Positions 23,668 through 29,352 of a stretch of DNA of 32,566 nt are shown here, piece by piece. A program made the position numbers and the translations under genes. Within the stretch, counting starts at the first letter, position 1; every line of letters begins with the position of its first letter. The notes under the pieces were generated by a model that searched no databases, was not told where the DNA came from, and saw only the letters and a list, made by a program, of their open reading frames with translations. Where the stretch lies: positions 1 through 32,566 of IMG/VR virus record IMGVR_UViG_3300017758_000062. The stretch is one strand, 5' to 3'. Origin of the DNA: a virus.

Positions 23668-23987
23668 TACTCTACTCCTTCTTGCATATGATCTTCAAAT
23701 TCTCTGTGTTCATTTTGTTTTTCCTCTTCCATTTTACCTAGTATCATTACTGTATAGTGTATAATTTTATAGAGGTCTTGTTCGTTTTTTCCTTCTTTCT
23801 TGCCAAATCTTTGAGCATACTTTAAAATATTCCCTATACAGAAACTTTCTCCATGCCCAGAGTCAAAAGTAACTTCTGTTGTTTGAATGTTACCTTTGCC
23901 ATAATGTTGATTATAAGTATTATCTATATAAGCTTTTACTTTATGTAATACTAAATCTTCATTAAATTTATTTTTCTCTGTACCCAT
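23667..23987 (-). CDS. DUF3310-like protein
   Basis: 106 aa. The core HGESFCIGNILKYAQRFGKKEG then EQDLYKIIHYTVMIL fits DUF3310, phage proteins annotated as nucleotide-kinase-like, where GN..KY..R.GKK is followed by a D-L-K helix. The activity of that family is not established. The start overlaps the upstream membrane gene by 20 bp. Confidence 0.7.
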   Translation of the reverse strand: MGTEKNKFNEDLVLHKVKAYIDNTYNQHYGKGNIQTTEVTFDSGHGESFCIGNILKYAQRFGKKEGKNEQDLYKIIHYTVMILGKMEEEKQNEHREFEDHMQEGVE

Positions 23988-24123
23988 ACCACTTATCCTT
24001 AAGTTTGTCAGCTACATCATAATATGCATCTGTACTTGTTATAATTACTAATAAATACCACCAAAATACTAAAGAAAATGCCCACTTGAATAAATAAAAA
24101 GGTAATAAAAATATATCTATCAC
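23968..24123 (-). CDS. Small membrane protein, 51 aa, GTG start
   Basis: Start chosen as GTG at 24123: it overlaps the upstream TGA (GTGA) and has GGGAG seven bases before it; the longer frame from 24168 is mostly the upstream gene in another frame. Hydrophobic residues 2-29 (IDIFLLPFYLFKWAFSLVFW) form one or two helices, followed by a charged tail (DKLKDKWYGYREK). Function unknown. Confidence 0.65.
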   Translation of the reverse strand: MIDIFLLPFYLFKWAFSLVFWWYLLVIITSTDAYYDVADKLKDKWYGYREK

Positions 24124-24329
24124 TTCATAACTCCCATTACCCAGTTTTCTGCGGCATCTTCTGCCCACGACTCACTTTTTCCTTTGTGTATTATGTCTTT
24201 TTGCCAAACACTACCGCTACCACTATTCTCATAATGTCTAGTAGCCCATTCACCTTTTTGTGTTTTCCATACTTCTGCGGTACGTGTTTCGTGTTGAAAA
24301 GTGTGGTAGTGTTGTTTCATTAAAACCAT
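24120..24329 (-). CDS. 69-aa hypothetical protein
   Basis: ATG 24329 with GAGGAG upstream shares a base with the preceding TAA. Hydrophilic and aromatic (AEVWKTQKGEWATRHYEN, SWAEDAAENWVMG). No family recognised; it may be a small beta protein with a C-terminal helix. Confidence 0.65.
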   Translation of the reverse strand: MVLMKQHYHTFQHETRTAEVWKTQKGEWATRHYENSGSGSVWQKDIIHKGKSESWAEDAAENWVMGVMK

Positions 24330-24463
24330 TATATATCTCCTCTTTCTTTATCTATAGCTATCTGTTCTGCTATCTCTACACCAAATAGTTTTTTATCTTC
24401 TCTCCAAGCTTCTACTTCTGCAAAGGCTTGTCTATGATGCGCAGGTATTTTTCTTTTCTCCAT
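24329..24463 (-). CDS. 44-aa hypothetical protein
   Basis: ATG at 24463 shares its A with the MazG TAA stop and has GGAGA upstream; the stop in turn overlaps the next ATG (TAATG). Sequence begins MEKRKIPAHHRQAFAEVEAW and ends ERGDI. Its exact fit between two genes and good ribosome site support it being real. Function unknown. Confidence 0.65.
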   Translation of the reverse strand: MEKRKIPAHHRQAFAEVEAWREDKKLFGVEIAEQIAIDKERGDI

Positions 24464-24882
24464 TATATGTCTCCTTCCTGTCTGTTTTCAGACATTGCTA
24501 CTTCAAATCCGTTAGGGTATCTACTCTCTAGTTTATTTATATTTTCTTCCATAACTTCTTGTGGAGTGTACCCTAACGCAGTGCAACCTTGAACCCAGTA
24601 CCATAGTACATCGCCAAGCTCACGCATGAGGTGAAATCTTTCGTCTTCGTTAAATTCTTTTCCTTGAAATATGATTTTTTTGATTACTTCCGAAAACTCT
24701 CCTGATTCAGCTTGCATACCGATTGATGCTGTGATTAGCTGAGGGAACTCGATTCCGTGTTCGTCTTGTAGACTGTGTAATCTGCCTATTAAGGCTATTG
24801 TGTGTAGACTTTCGTCTGAGGTGGTGCTTCTAACGAATTTTGCATAGTCGTTAAATTGTTTTTGTTCTGTTTCTTCTGTCAT
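24463..24882 (-). CDS. mazG: MazG-like nucleotide pyrophosphohydrolase
   Basis: 139 aa. Metal-binding pattern AESGEFSEVIKK (E59, E62) then ELGDVLWYW (E88, D91), the ExxE...ExxD signature of the all-alpha NTP pyrophosphatase superfamily, followed by N-x2-KL-x2-RYPNGF. These enzymes hydrolyse (d)NTPs to monophosphates; phage versions may clear non-canonical nucleotides or shift host nucleotide pools. Single domain, as in phages. Confidence 0.88.
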   Translation of the reverse strand: MTEETEQKQFNDYAKFVRSTTSDESLHTIALIGRLHSLQDEHGIEFPQLITASIGMQAESGEFSEVIKKIIFQGKEFNEDERFHLMRELGDVLWYWVQGCTALGYTPQEVMEENINKLESRYPNGFEVAMSENRQEGDI

Positions 24883-24891
24883 TATGTCCTG

Positions 24892-25011
24892 TTAATGTAA
24901 TAAATTATTGTGGTTATAGTATTGCCATAACCATTTGTCTATTTTTTCTTGACTCCAGTCTTTTGGGAAAAATACTGTGCATAAAGGTTTATCTCGTAAT
25001 ACGACTCTCAT
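24892..25011 (-). CDS. 39-aa hypothetical micro-ORF
   Basis: An ATG at 25011 inside the end of the 189-aa gene (23-bp overlap) opens a frame starting MRVVLRDKPL, with CTVFFPKDWS and WLWQYYNH. GAGG lies about 9 bases upstream. It fills the gap before MazG, but there is no homolog I can name, so it may be spurious. Confidence 0.45.
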   Translation of the reverse strand: MRVVLRDKPLCTVFFPKDWSQEKIDKWLWQYYNHNNLLH

Positions 25012-25558
25012 AGTCTGCTTCCTCTTCTAACCACCATTGGGGCTTGTCTCTGTACTTCCACTCTGCAAAGGTTGCTTTGTCTTTGTGGTAGAATCGCCTA
25101 TAAGCTTCGACTGCGTTATCTCCTTTGAGTTCGTCTGGCATAGCCTGAGCAAATGACGTGAGTCCACTCCTTGGTAGAATGATGTCGGGTAATTTGAGTA
25201 TGACATCATACACTGATTTATGTTCCTTTCCATACCTGTATCTGTATTCATCATTGAGTGCGAGCGCATAGCAGAAAAGCCACTCATAATTATCAAGACT
25301 AACCCTAGCCCAAATAGTACAAGGGTGGTTGTACATAGTAGGTAAGTAAGGAAAGTCTCTGACTTCATTTGTTTTAGCTTCTTTGATAATTTGCCATTCA
25401 TGTGATTCTAGTTTTCTCGGTATGTGTCCTAAGTATTTTGTTATCCAATGATTTGTACACAACATCTGTGCAGCTTCTAAGGGCATTTTCACAATGTGTT
25501 TATCCACATGAGCTTCTGCACACTTGTCTATGTTTTCGTCAAGTATAAAAATATTCAT
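24989..25558 (-). CDS. Conserved phage protein of unknown function, leaderless start
   Basis: 189 aa. The opening MNIFILDENIDKCAEAHVDKHIVKMPLEAAQML is a pattern I associate with a phage family sometimes annotated as pyrimidine-dimer glycosylase-like; I cannot confirm that name. Many H, W, Y and R residues (NHPCTIWARVS, RRFYHKDKATFAEWKYRDKPQWW) suggest a nucleic-acid enzyme. The ATG starts 6 bp from the -10 TATAAT, so the transcript should begin at the A of ATG with no ribosome site. Confidence 0.7.
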   Translation of the reverse strand: MNIFILDENIDKCAEAHVDKHIVKMPLEAAQMLCTNHWITKYLGHIPRKLESHEWQIIKEAKTNEVRDFPYLPTMYNHPCTIWARVSLDNYEWLFCYALALNDEYRYRYGKEHKSVYDVILKLPDIILPRSGLTSFAQAMPDELKGDNAVEAYRRFYHKDKATFAEWKYRDKPQWWLEEEADYESRITR

Positions 25559-25564
25559 AGTGTT

Positions 25565-25593
25565 ATTATACTAAATTTTAAGTGCTGTGTCAA
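25565..25593 (-). promoter_or_regulatory. Sigma-70 promoter, leaderless transcript
   Basis: Minus-strand TTGACA (25593-25588), 17-bp spacer, TATAAT (25570-25565). Six bases separate the -10 from the next ATG, so transcription is expected to start at or next to that A. Confidence 0.92.
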
Positions 25594-25596
25594 GTA

Positions 25597-25818
25597 TTAT
25601 TTTATGAGTTGTGAAAATTCAGTATACCCACCAATGTTTTTCCCGTCTAAAACTATTTGTGGAAAAGTTCTAGCTGTTGGAAACATTTGAAACATATCTT
25701 CTATTTCAAAATCTACTCCTAATTTTTTGATTGTCAACTCTGTCTTTTTTAGTTTTGCTAAGCCTATTGCTTTGTCGCAAAAGGGACAGTTATCTTTACT
25801 ATAAATTACTATTTTCAA
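25597..25818 (-). CDS. grx: Glutaredoxin
   Basis: 73 aa dithiol glutaredoxin. Active site C11-P-F-C14 at the N-terminus of helix 1 after MKIVIYSK, a TFPQIV cis-proline segment near residue 52, and IGGYTEF for glutathione binding. It is the last gene of the Hsp20 unit. In phages such proteins reduce phage RNR; NrdA here keeps its CLAC tail, which supports that role. ATGA-type overlap with the upstream membrane gene. Confidence 0.92.
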   Translation of the reverse strand: MKIVIYSKDNCPFCDKAIGLAKLKKTELTIKKLGVDFEIEDMFQMFPTARTFPQIVLDGKNIGGYTEFSQLIK

Positions 25819-25907
25819 TTAAATATTACTCCTATTAAATACATACATACAACCATAAAGGCTAGTGCTATAACTTGAACTACCGACATTATGGCAACTT
25901 GCCTCAT
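25815..25907 (-). CDS. Small single-span membrane protein, start uncertain
   Basis: The ATG at 25907 gives 30 aa that are almost entirely a hydrophobic helix (MRQVAIMSVVQVIALAFMVV and on). The open frame runs up to 26000 and the part KKIDNIEKVHP before this ATG also looks coding but has no standard start, so a non-canonical ATT or ATA start near 25945-25950 is possible. It lies between candidate holin and glutaredoxin. Possibly a lysis accessory protein. Confidence 0.45.
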   Translation of the reverse strand: MRQVAIMSVVQVIALAFMVVCMYLIGVIFN

Positions 25908-25942
25908 TGGGTGTACTTTTTCTATGTTGTCTATTTTTTTAA

Positions 25943-26332
25943 TTATTCTTTTTGTCCTGCGGTTGGGGCTTTGTGTGTTCCAGCATATAATCCAAACCAA
26001 GCTGCGCCTGCTCCGACTAATACTGATATTAAGCCTGATTGTTCTAAAGATGGCTCAGGTATATCCATAAACCAAAATGTTGCATAATAGAGAAGAAACA
26101 TATAGATACTTAAAAATGCCCTTGGAAATATTCTCCAGCTATCAACGGTTTGTGCTAAAAACACTACCTTTTGATAAGGGTTTACATTACTTATATCTTC
26201 TAATTCTCTAATCCTGTCTTTGAGTTCGGACTTCTCCTGTAATAAAGCCATAAACTTGTTAAGATCTATCTCAACTTCGTTTCTGTCCATATCACCAGAA
26301 AATTGTCCTATGTTTTGTTGTCCATTTGACAT
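25943..26332 (-). CDS. Two-span membrane protein, candidate holin
   Basis: 129 aa: acidic N-terminal cytoplasmic region with a helix (FMALLQEKSELKDRIRELED), then two hydrophobic segments (about 71-89, FLSIYMFLLYYATFWF; about 100-118, LISVLVGAGAAWFGLYAG) and a short polar tail. The second segment with its GAGAAWFGLY resembles holin helices. It lies in the same unit as the lysozyme, four genes downstream. I recall similar proteins in marine phages. The holin role is inferred from topology and context. Confidence 0.6.
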   Translation of the reverse strand: MSNGQQNIGQFSGDMDRNEVEIDLNKFMALLQEKSELKDRIRELEDISNVNPYQKVVFLAQTVDSWRIFPRAFLSIYMFLLYYATFWFMDIPEPSLEQSGLISVLVGAGAAWFGLYAGTHKAPTAGQKE

Positions 26333-26469
26333 TCTAACTCTCCCAGTTTTTTACGAAGATCGATTAACTCCTCTTCGTAACTTTGCCATAGTGAAGCACT
26401 GTTAGTTGCTTTTTGTTTTTCTTCTATTAAGTTTATGGCTATTCTTAAATTGTTTATTTCGACTGTCAT
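26308..26469 (-). CDS. 53-aa coiled-coil protein
   Basis: ATG 26469 overlaps the upstream stop (ATGA). Sequence starts MTVEINNLRIAINLIEE and contains YEEELIDLRKKLGELE, a heptad-rich helix. It overlaps the start of the candidate holin by 25 bp, so coupling is likely. Position just before the holin is reminiscent of small lysis-cassette regulators, but nothing in the sequence proves this. Confidence 0.65.
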   Translation of the reverse strand: MTVEINNLRIAINLIEEKQKATNSASLWQSYEEELIDLRKKLGELECQMDNKT

Positions 26470-26657
26470 TTGAAGTCCTTTATCCACTTGTGGATAGGGT
26501 CTTCCTTGTCGATAGGACTTACTTCAGTACTAAAAATCTTTTGAGTTTTGTACTTAAAGTGTCCTTCTTCCAATGCTTCAGGCAGCCAATCTTTGGGATC
26601 GCCATCTTCAACATCAGCGTCAAATATTATTTTTATTTCGTATGTCTGCGTTTTCAT
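26466..26657 (-). CDS. 63-aa hypothetical protein
   Basis: Short beta-alpha protein starting MKTQTYEIKIIFDADVEDGD, with KDWLPEALEEGHFKYKTQ and a C-terminal HKWIKDFK. The beginning reads like one strand of a ferredoxin-like fold. AAGGA lies before its ATG. It overlaps the preceding gene by 38 bp in another frame. No function recognised. Confidence 0.65.
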   Translation of the reverse strand: MKTQTYEIKIIFDADVEDGDPKDWLPEALEEGHFKYKTQKIFSTEVSPIDKEDPIHKWIKDFK

Positions 26658-26793
26658 TGTGTTCCTTTAATTTTGTAAATGCTTCTGCGATATACTCATC
26701 TAGTGTCATGCCTCTTTGCAGAGCATGTGCATTCATTTTATCCCACATTTCTTGTCCTATAAAATAAGACTTACCTTCGTACTTAAGTTCCAT
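26620..26793 (-). CDS. 57-aa protein, possible ribbon-helix-helix
   Basis: ATG 26793 (MELKYEGKSYFIGQEMWDKM) overlaps the lysozyme stop by 11 bp and is preferred over the frame from 26844. After a short strand comes AHALQRGMTLDEYIAEAFTKLKEH, in which MTLDEYI looks like the helix start of a ribbon-helix-helix fold. The DNA-binding idea is weak; the protein may also be a small lysis-region factor. Confidence 0.65.
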   Translation of the reverse strand: MELKYEGKSYFIGQEMWDKMNAHALQRGMTLDEYIAEAFTKLKEHNENADIRNKNNI

Positions 26794-27226
26794 GATGTCT
26801 TGCTTCTGCAAAGAGTTCTGCTTCAGATTCTCTTCTTCTTGCAAGACCTTCTAGCACTTGTCCATTTGCTTTGTTCCATCTTAATATTTGTTCTGGAACA
26901 CCATCGTAGTCTCTACTGTTTAATACTTTTAGAAGAGTACTACTTTTTAAGTTACCACTCCCTAAGTTATAAACCCAAGATACTAAAGCATCGAACTGGT
27001 TCTGGCTTAGAGGAACTTCAACGAAATCTTTAATGTAACCTTCATATTCTTCTAGTTCTTCTACTAACATATCGTGTGCTTGTTGTTCTGTAATTACATC
27101 ACCTTCTTGCACTCCTTTAATATGTCCATATCCGATTGTCCATACTCCTGCTGGGCATAAGTATGCTTCTGTTTCGCACCCTTCAAAGTGCTTAATTAAA
27201 TCTATTCCATTATTACTTGTTTTCAT
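26783..27226 (-). CDS. Phage lysozyme (endolysin, GH24)
   Basis: 147 aa muramidase that cleaves peptidoglycan at lysis. E15, C24 and T30 (HFEGCETEAYLCPAGVWTIGYGH read across 13-34) occupy the positions of the T4 E11/D20/T26 triad, with Cys in place of Asp as in P22-type lysozymes. The C-terminal LARRRESEAELF motif is typical. No signal peptide or N-terminal anchor is seen, so release should depend on a holin, for which 25943-26332 is the candidate. Confidence 0.95.
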   Translation of the reverse strand: MKTSNNGIDLIKHFEGCETEAYLCPAGVWTIGYGHIKGVQEGDVITEQQAHDMLVEELEEYEGYIKDFVEVPLSQNQFDALVSWVYNLGSGNLKSSTLLKVLNSRDYDGVPEQILRWNKANGQVLEGLARRRESEAELFAEARHHGT

Positions 27227-27228
27227 TT

Positions 27229-27540
27229 TTACTCCATGTAGAAACTTTCACCACAACCGCAGCGTCCTGTTTCTATGCCTCCGTTTTCGATTACAAATTC
27301 TTCTTGTACTCCTTCTACTTTCCATTCTAATTGTGCGTCTTTTACATAGTTCCAACTGAAACTATCAACTGCTAGTACGTTTTTGTATACCACATCAGTT
27401 AAATCAGGCATGTCTGCATAACTTAACTCATATGTATAGCCTCCGCACCCGCCTCCCTTTACAGAAAGGCGAACGCCCCAAGCTGTGCTTGAGGCGATTC
27501 TTTCCTTTAACTTTACTAAAGCTGTGTCTGATATAATCAT
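27229..27540 (-). CDS. A-type iron-sulfur carrier protein (IscA/ErpA/HesB family)
   Basis: 103 aa with the three conserved cysteines: C32 in KGGGCGGYTYEL, and C94/C96 in GRCGCGESF, plus the family's VVYKNVLAVDSFSWNYV core. These proteins deliver Fe-S clusters to target proteins. It is coupled by ATGA to the small membrane gene and lies 2 bp before the lysozyme. Possible uses are supporting host Fe-S enzymes during infection; none of the recognised phage enzymes here clearly contains an Fe-S cluster. Confidence 0.92.
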   Translation of the reverse strand: MIISDTALVKLKERIASSTAWGVRLSVKGGGCGGYTYELSYADMPDLTDVVYKNVLAVDSFSWNYVKDAQLEWKVEGVQEEFVIENGGIETGRCGCGESFYME

Positions 27541-27704
27541 AAATAATTAAAGAAAGGCCATGTTAGTATATATATTGTTCCTACTATCATTCCCATTCCT
27601 ACTACTGCTTCGCAAGTTTGTCCATCAGGACAGTATTTTGCTTTAATTTCTTGAAACGCTTGCACACTCGCATAACGATCCAAGAATCGTCTTGCTATTT
27701 GCAT
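27537..27704 (-). CDS. 55-aa membrane-associated protein
   Basis: ATG 27704 with AAGGAG upstream, stop overlapping the Fe-S carrier ATG (ATGA). N-terminal amphipathic, basic part (MQIARRFLDRYASVQAFQEI), a CPDGQTC pair, then one hydrophobic helix (EAVVGMGMIVGTIYILTWPFF). Function unknown. The two cysteines next to the Fe-S carrier may be coincidental. Confidence 0.7.
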   Translation of the reverse strand: MQIARRFLDRYASVQAFQEIKAKYCPDGQTCEAVVGMGMIVGTIYILTWPFFNYL

Positions 27705-27715
27705 TTCTTTTCTCC

Positions 27716-28147
27716 TTAGCCAATAAGAATGTCTTTTGGCTTTTCTGCATCAGGTGTATTCACCTGTAAATTGATTACTAATAAACCACTTTTAAACCCT
27801 GCATCTGATACTTCTACCCAGTCACCGAGCGTAAAAATTCTGCTAAAGGTCTTACCGCTTAATCCTTTATGGATGTAGCGTTCCTCATCAGAACCTAGCT
27901 CTTGCTTTTCCTTACCTTCTATGGTAAGTTTATTTTTGTGTTGCTTGATATCAATATTGTCTTTTTTCCAGCCTGGTAGCGCCATCTCGATGCGGTATGC
28001 ATCCTCTCCGATAGCCACTAGGTTGTATCTAGGGTAATTACTAAGAGGCGATGTCTCGGCTCTTCTCGTTAGCTCATTGTGTAAGCGATCAAATCCGACA
28101 AATAATTTGTCGAAATCATTAAAGTTTAATGCTGTTAATCCAGTCAT
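27716..28147 (-). CDS. Small heat shock protein (Hsp20 / alpha-crystallin family, IbpA-like)
   Basis: 143 aa chaperone that holds unfolded proteins. Alpha-crystallin domain about 38-135: YPRYNLVAIGEDAYRIEMALPG, NIDIKQHKNKLTIEGKE, then a YIHKGLSGKTFSRIFTLGDWVEV strand pair and SGLLVINL in place of the GVL motif. Phage Hsp20 proteins are known in T4-like cyanophages and may help virion assembly. It is the first gene of its unit, 28154-28159 AAGGAG being its ribosome site, and its mRNA has a structured leader of about 220 nt. Confidence 0.93.
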   Translation of the reverse strand: MTGLTALNFNDFDKLFVGFDRLHNELTRRAETSPLSNYPRYNLVAIGEDAYRIEMALPGWKKDNIDIKQHKNKLTIEGKEKQELGSDEERYIHKGLSGKTFSRIFTLGDWVEVSDAGFKSGLLVINLQVNTPDAEKPKDILIG

Positions 28148-28368
28148 TGGTTTCTCCTTAGTATCCTTTCGGAATACTCTGTGAAGTTCTTTCGATACTT
28201 CGATTAATAAAATTTATGTCTGAAAAACCCGTCTCATGGTGGAATGAGAACTCCTACCTCGCCCTCGGAAAGCTTTTTGTTTCCTACTCGTGCCAGACAT
28301 AAAACAAGTTTTGTTTATGGGAGACTTGCAACTCCGCGTAACTTTCTGTGAATTTTTATAAATTTCAC
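28148..28368 (-). promoter_or_regulatory. Structured 5' leader RNA of hsp20 (candidate riboswitch or thermosensor)
   Basis: From the predicted start site (about 28368) to the hsp20 ATG lies about 220 nt without a convincing gene. Directly before the ribosome site are two tandem hairpins (28183-28201 and 28160-28178) of the same design: 5-bp stem, one bulged base, 2-bp stem, GAAA loop. Farther upstream a 10-bp perfect inverted repeat (28213-28222 with 28294-28303) encloses a GC-rich segment with inner stems UCUCAU/AUGAGA and GGAAA/UUUCC. The arm UUUAUG (28298-28303) can also pair with CAUAAA at 28314-28319, so two folds compete. No known RNA family was recognised. Confidence 0.7.
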
Positions 28369-28374
28369 TATATA

Positions 28375-28403
28375 ATTATAACAAAATTAAACCACCTTGT
28401 CAA
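28375..28403 (-). promoter_or_regulatory. Sigma-70 promoter of the hsp20 / lysozyme unit
   Basis: Minus-strand TTGACA (28403-28398), 17-bp spacer, TATAAT (28380-28375), TGT before the -10. The new transcript could fold its first 21 nt into a GUGAA/UUCAC hairpin. It lies after the stop of the 47-aa gene. Confidence 0.92.
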
Positions 28404-28413
28404 GAACTATTTT

Positions 28414-28557
28414 TCAGTCCTCATCTAGTTCTAATAAGCCTTTCTCTGCTAAGTGGCTTAGCGTACTTGAGATTCCTTGTCTCTTTCCTAATATCCACGC
28501 AAAGTGAATACAGAAACCTAAGAATACTAAATAATATATGTCTATTTGCCAATCCAT
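28414..28557 (-). CDS. 47-aa single-span membrane protein
   Basis: ATG 28557 overlaps the end of the 98-aa gene by 16 bp. Hydrophobic helix (about 5-24, DIYYLVFLGFCIHFAWILG), then GKRQGISSTLSHLAEKG and an acidic end LLELDED. Similar small proteins come to mind from marine phages, without function. Confidence 0.7.
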   Translation of the reverse strand: MDWQIDIYYLVFLGFCIHFAWILGKRQGISSTLSHLAEKGLLELDED

Positions 28558-28838
28558 TTTACTTCTCCTTTTGGAATAACTTGGTACGCACCTTTGTTGT
28601 ATGCAACTGAGATTGTGTACTGCCTTGAAATTTCTTGTTTGTAAGAGGTATCTTCTATAGGTTTACTACTCGTAGTTTTCATACTAGGGTACTTTGCATC
28701 AAACTCCTCCATATCTTTTAGATACTGTGGTTTCGCCAATGGTTTTCCACTCGCTCTTGCCACTTTTCTTTTACGATTTGCTACAGTCTTTCTTTTGCGA
28801 CCACAAGGACTGTAGTTTATACTGCCGTGTATTATCAT
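28542..28838 (-). CDS. 98-aa basic conserved hypothetical protein
   Basis: The N-terminal half is strongly basic (PCGRKRKTVANRKRKVARASGKP), suggesting nucleic-acid contact, followed by a Y/S/T-rich middle and a C-terminal ISVAYNKGAYQVIPKGEVKW. AAGGA lies before ATG 28838; first gene after promoter 28867-28895. Function unknown. Confidence 0.7.
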   Translation of the reverse strand: MIIHGSINYSPCGRKRKTVANRKRKVARASGKPLAKPQYLKDMEEFDAKYPSMKTTSSKPIEDTSYKQEISRQYTISVAYNKGAYQVIPKGEVKWIGK

Positions 28839-28866
28839 AATTTTTCCTTTTTTATATTTATACTAT

Positions 28867-28895
28867 ATTATAAACCTTTTTCAGAGCCATGTCAA
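28867..28895 (-). promoter_or_regulatory. Sigma-70 promoter, minus strand, divergent pair
   Basis: Minus-strand TTGACA (28895-28890), 17-bp spacer, TATAAT (28872-28867). It is back-to-back with the plus-strand promoter at 28927-28955; the two -35 boxes are 31 bp apart. Confidence 0.92.
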
Positions 28896-28926
28896 GAAAA
28901 ATTACAAGGGTTGGTAAAAATAGTTC

Positions 28927-28955
28927 TTGACTTTAGTTTCTCATTTTGGTATAAT
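28927..28955 (+). promoter_or_regulatory. Sigma-70 promoter, plus strand, leaderless transcript
   Basis: TTGACT (28927-28932), 17-bp spacer, TATAAT (28950-28955). Six bases separate the -10 from ATG 28962, so transcription is expected to begin at that A. Confidence 0.9.
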
Positions 28956-28961
28956 ACTTGT

Positions 28962-29135
28962 ATGGAAAAAATTAATAAATGGACTGATAAACAAGTAAAG
29001 CTTCTCAAGAGGTTTTACGGCGAGATCGAAATCAGTGAGATGGCAATTATGCTAGAAAAATCTCCGCAAGCCATACGAAGCAAAGTGCATTACCTCCGCA
29101 AAAGAGGTTGGACTTTTGATTCAACACGAAGATAA
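28962..29135 (+). CDS. 57-aa WTDK-type HTH protein
   Basis: Single helix-turn-helix unit: KWTDKQVKLLKRFYGEIEISEMAIMLEKSPQAIRSKVHYLRKRG (6-49), matching the repeats of the 241-aa protein. The frame is open further upstream, but the promoter puts the transcript start at this ATG. It is the first gene of the only plus-strand unit on the right, close to the divergent promoters, so it could regulate both. It precedes bS21 by one base. Confidence 0.75.
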   Translation: MEKINKWTDKQVKLLKRFYGEIEISEMAIMLEKSPQAIRSKVHYLRKRGWTFDSTRR

Positions 29136-29136
29136 T

Positions 29137-29352
29137 ATGCGAAGAAAACCACCACAATACAACTTTGACAGACTATTAAGAAACTTTAAGCGTAAGGTTC
29201 AAAAGTCTGGCAAGTTAGAGGATTTTCGAAATAAGCAGTATTATACTAAGCCAGCACAAAAGAGACAACAGAAAATGAACGCTGCAAAACGGAGAGCAGC
29301 ACAGACTCAGAAAGAAAATTCTCTCAAGCCACTTCCACGACACCTACGCTAA
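29137..29352 (+). CDS. rpsU: Phage-encoded ribosomal protein bS21
   Basis: 71 aa from ATG 29137. NFDRLLRNFKRKVQKSGKL (9-27), then EDFRNKQYYTKPAQKRQQK and a basic tail match bS21 (fDxALRRFKRxxexaGxlxexRrRxxYEKPxxkRkrk). bS21 sits on the 30S platform near the anti-Shine-Dalgarno end of 16S rRNA and turns over easily; phage copies are known in marine phages and can replace the host protein. ATG follows the HTH stop (TAAT-ATG). There is no clear ribosome site, so coupling is likely. Confidence 0.9.
   Translation: MRRKPPQYNFDRLLRNFKRKVQKSGKLEDFRNKQYYTKPAQKRQQKMNAAKRRAAQTQKENSLKPLPRHLR

Noticed and set aside
28827-28961. N-terminal extension of the 57-aa HTH protein
   Set aside because: The added part covers both divergent promoters and the predicted transcript starts at 28962.
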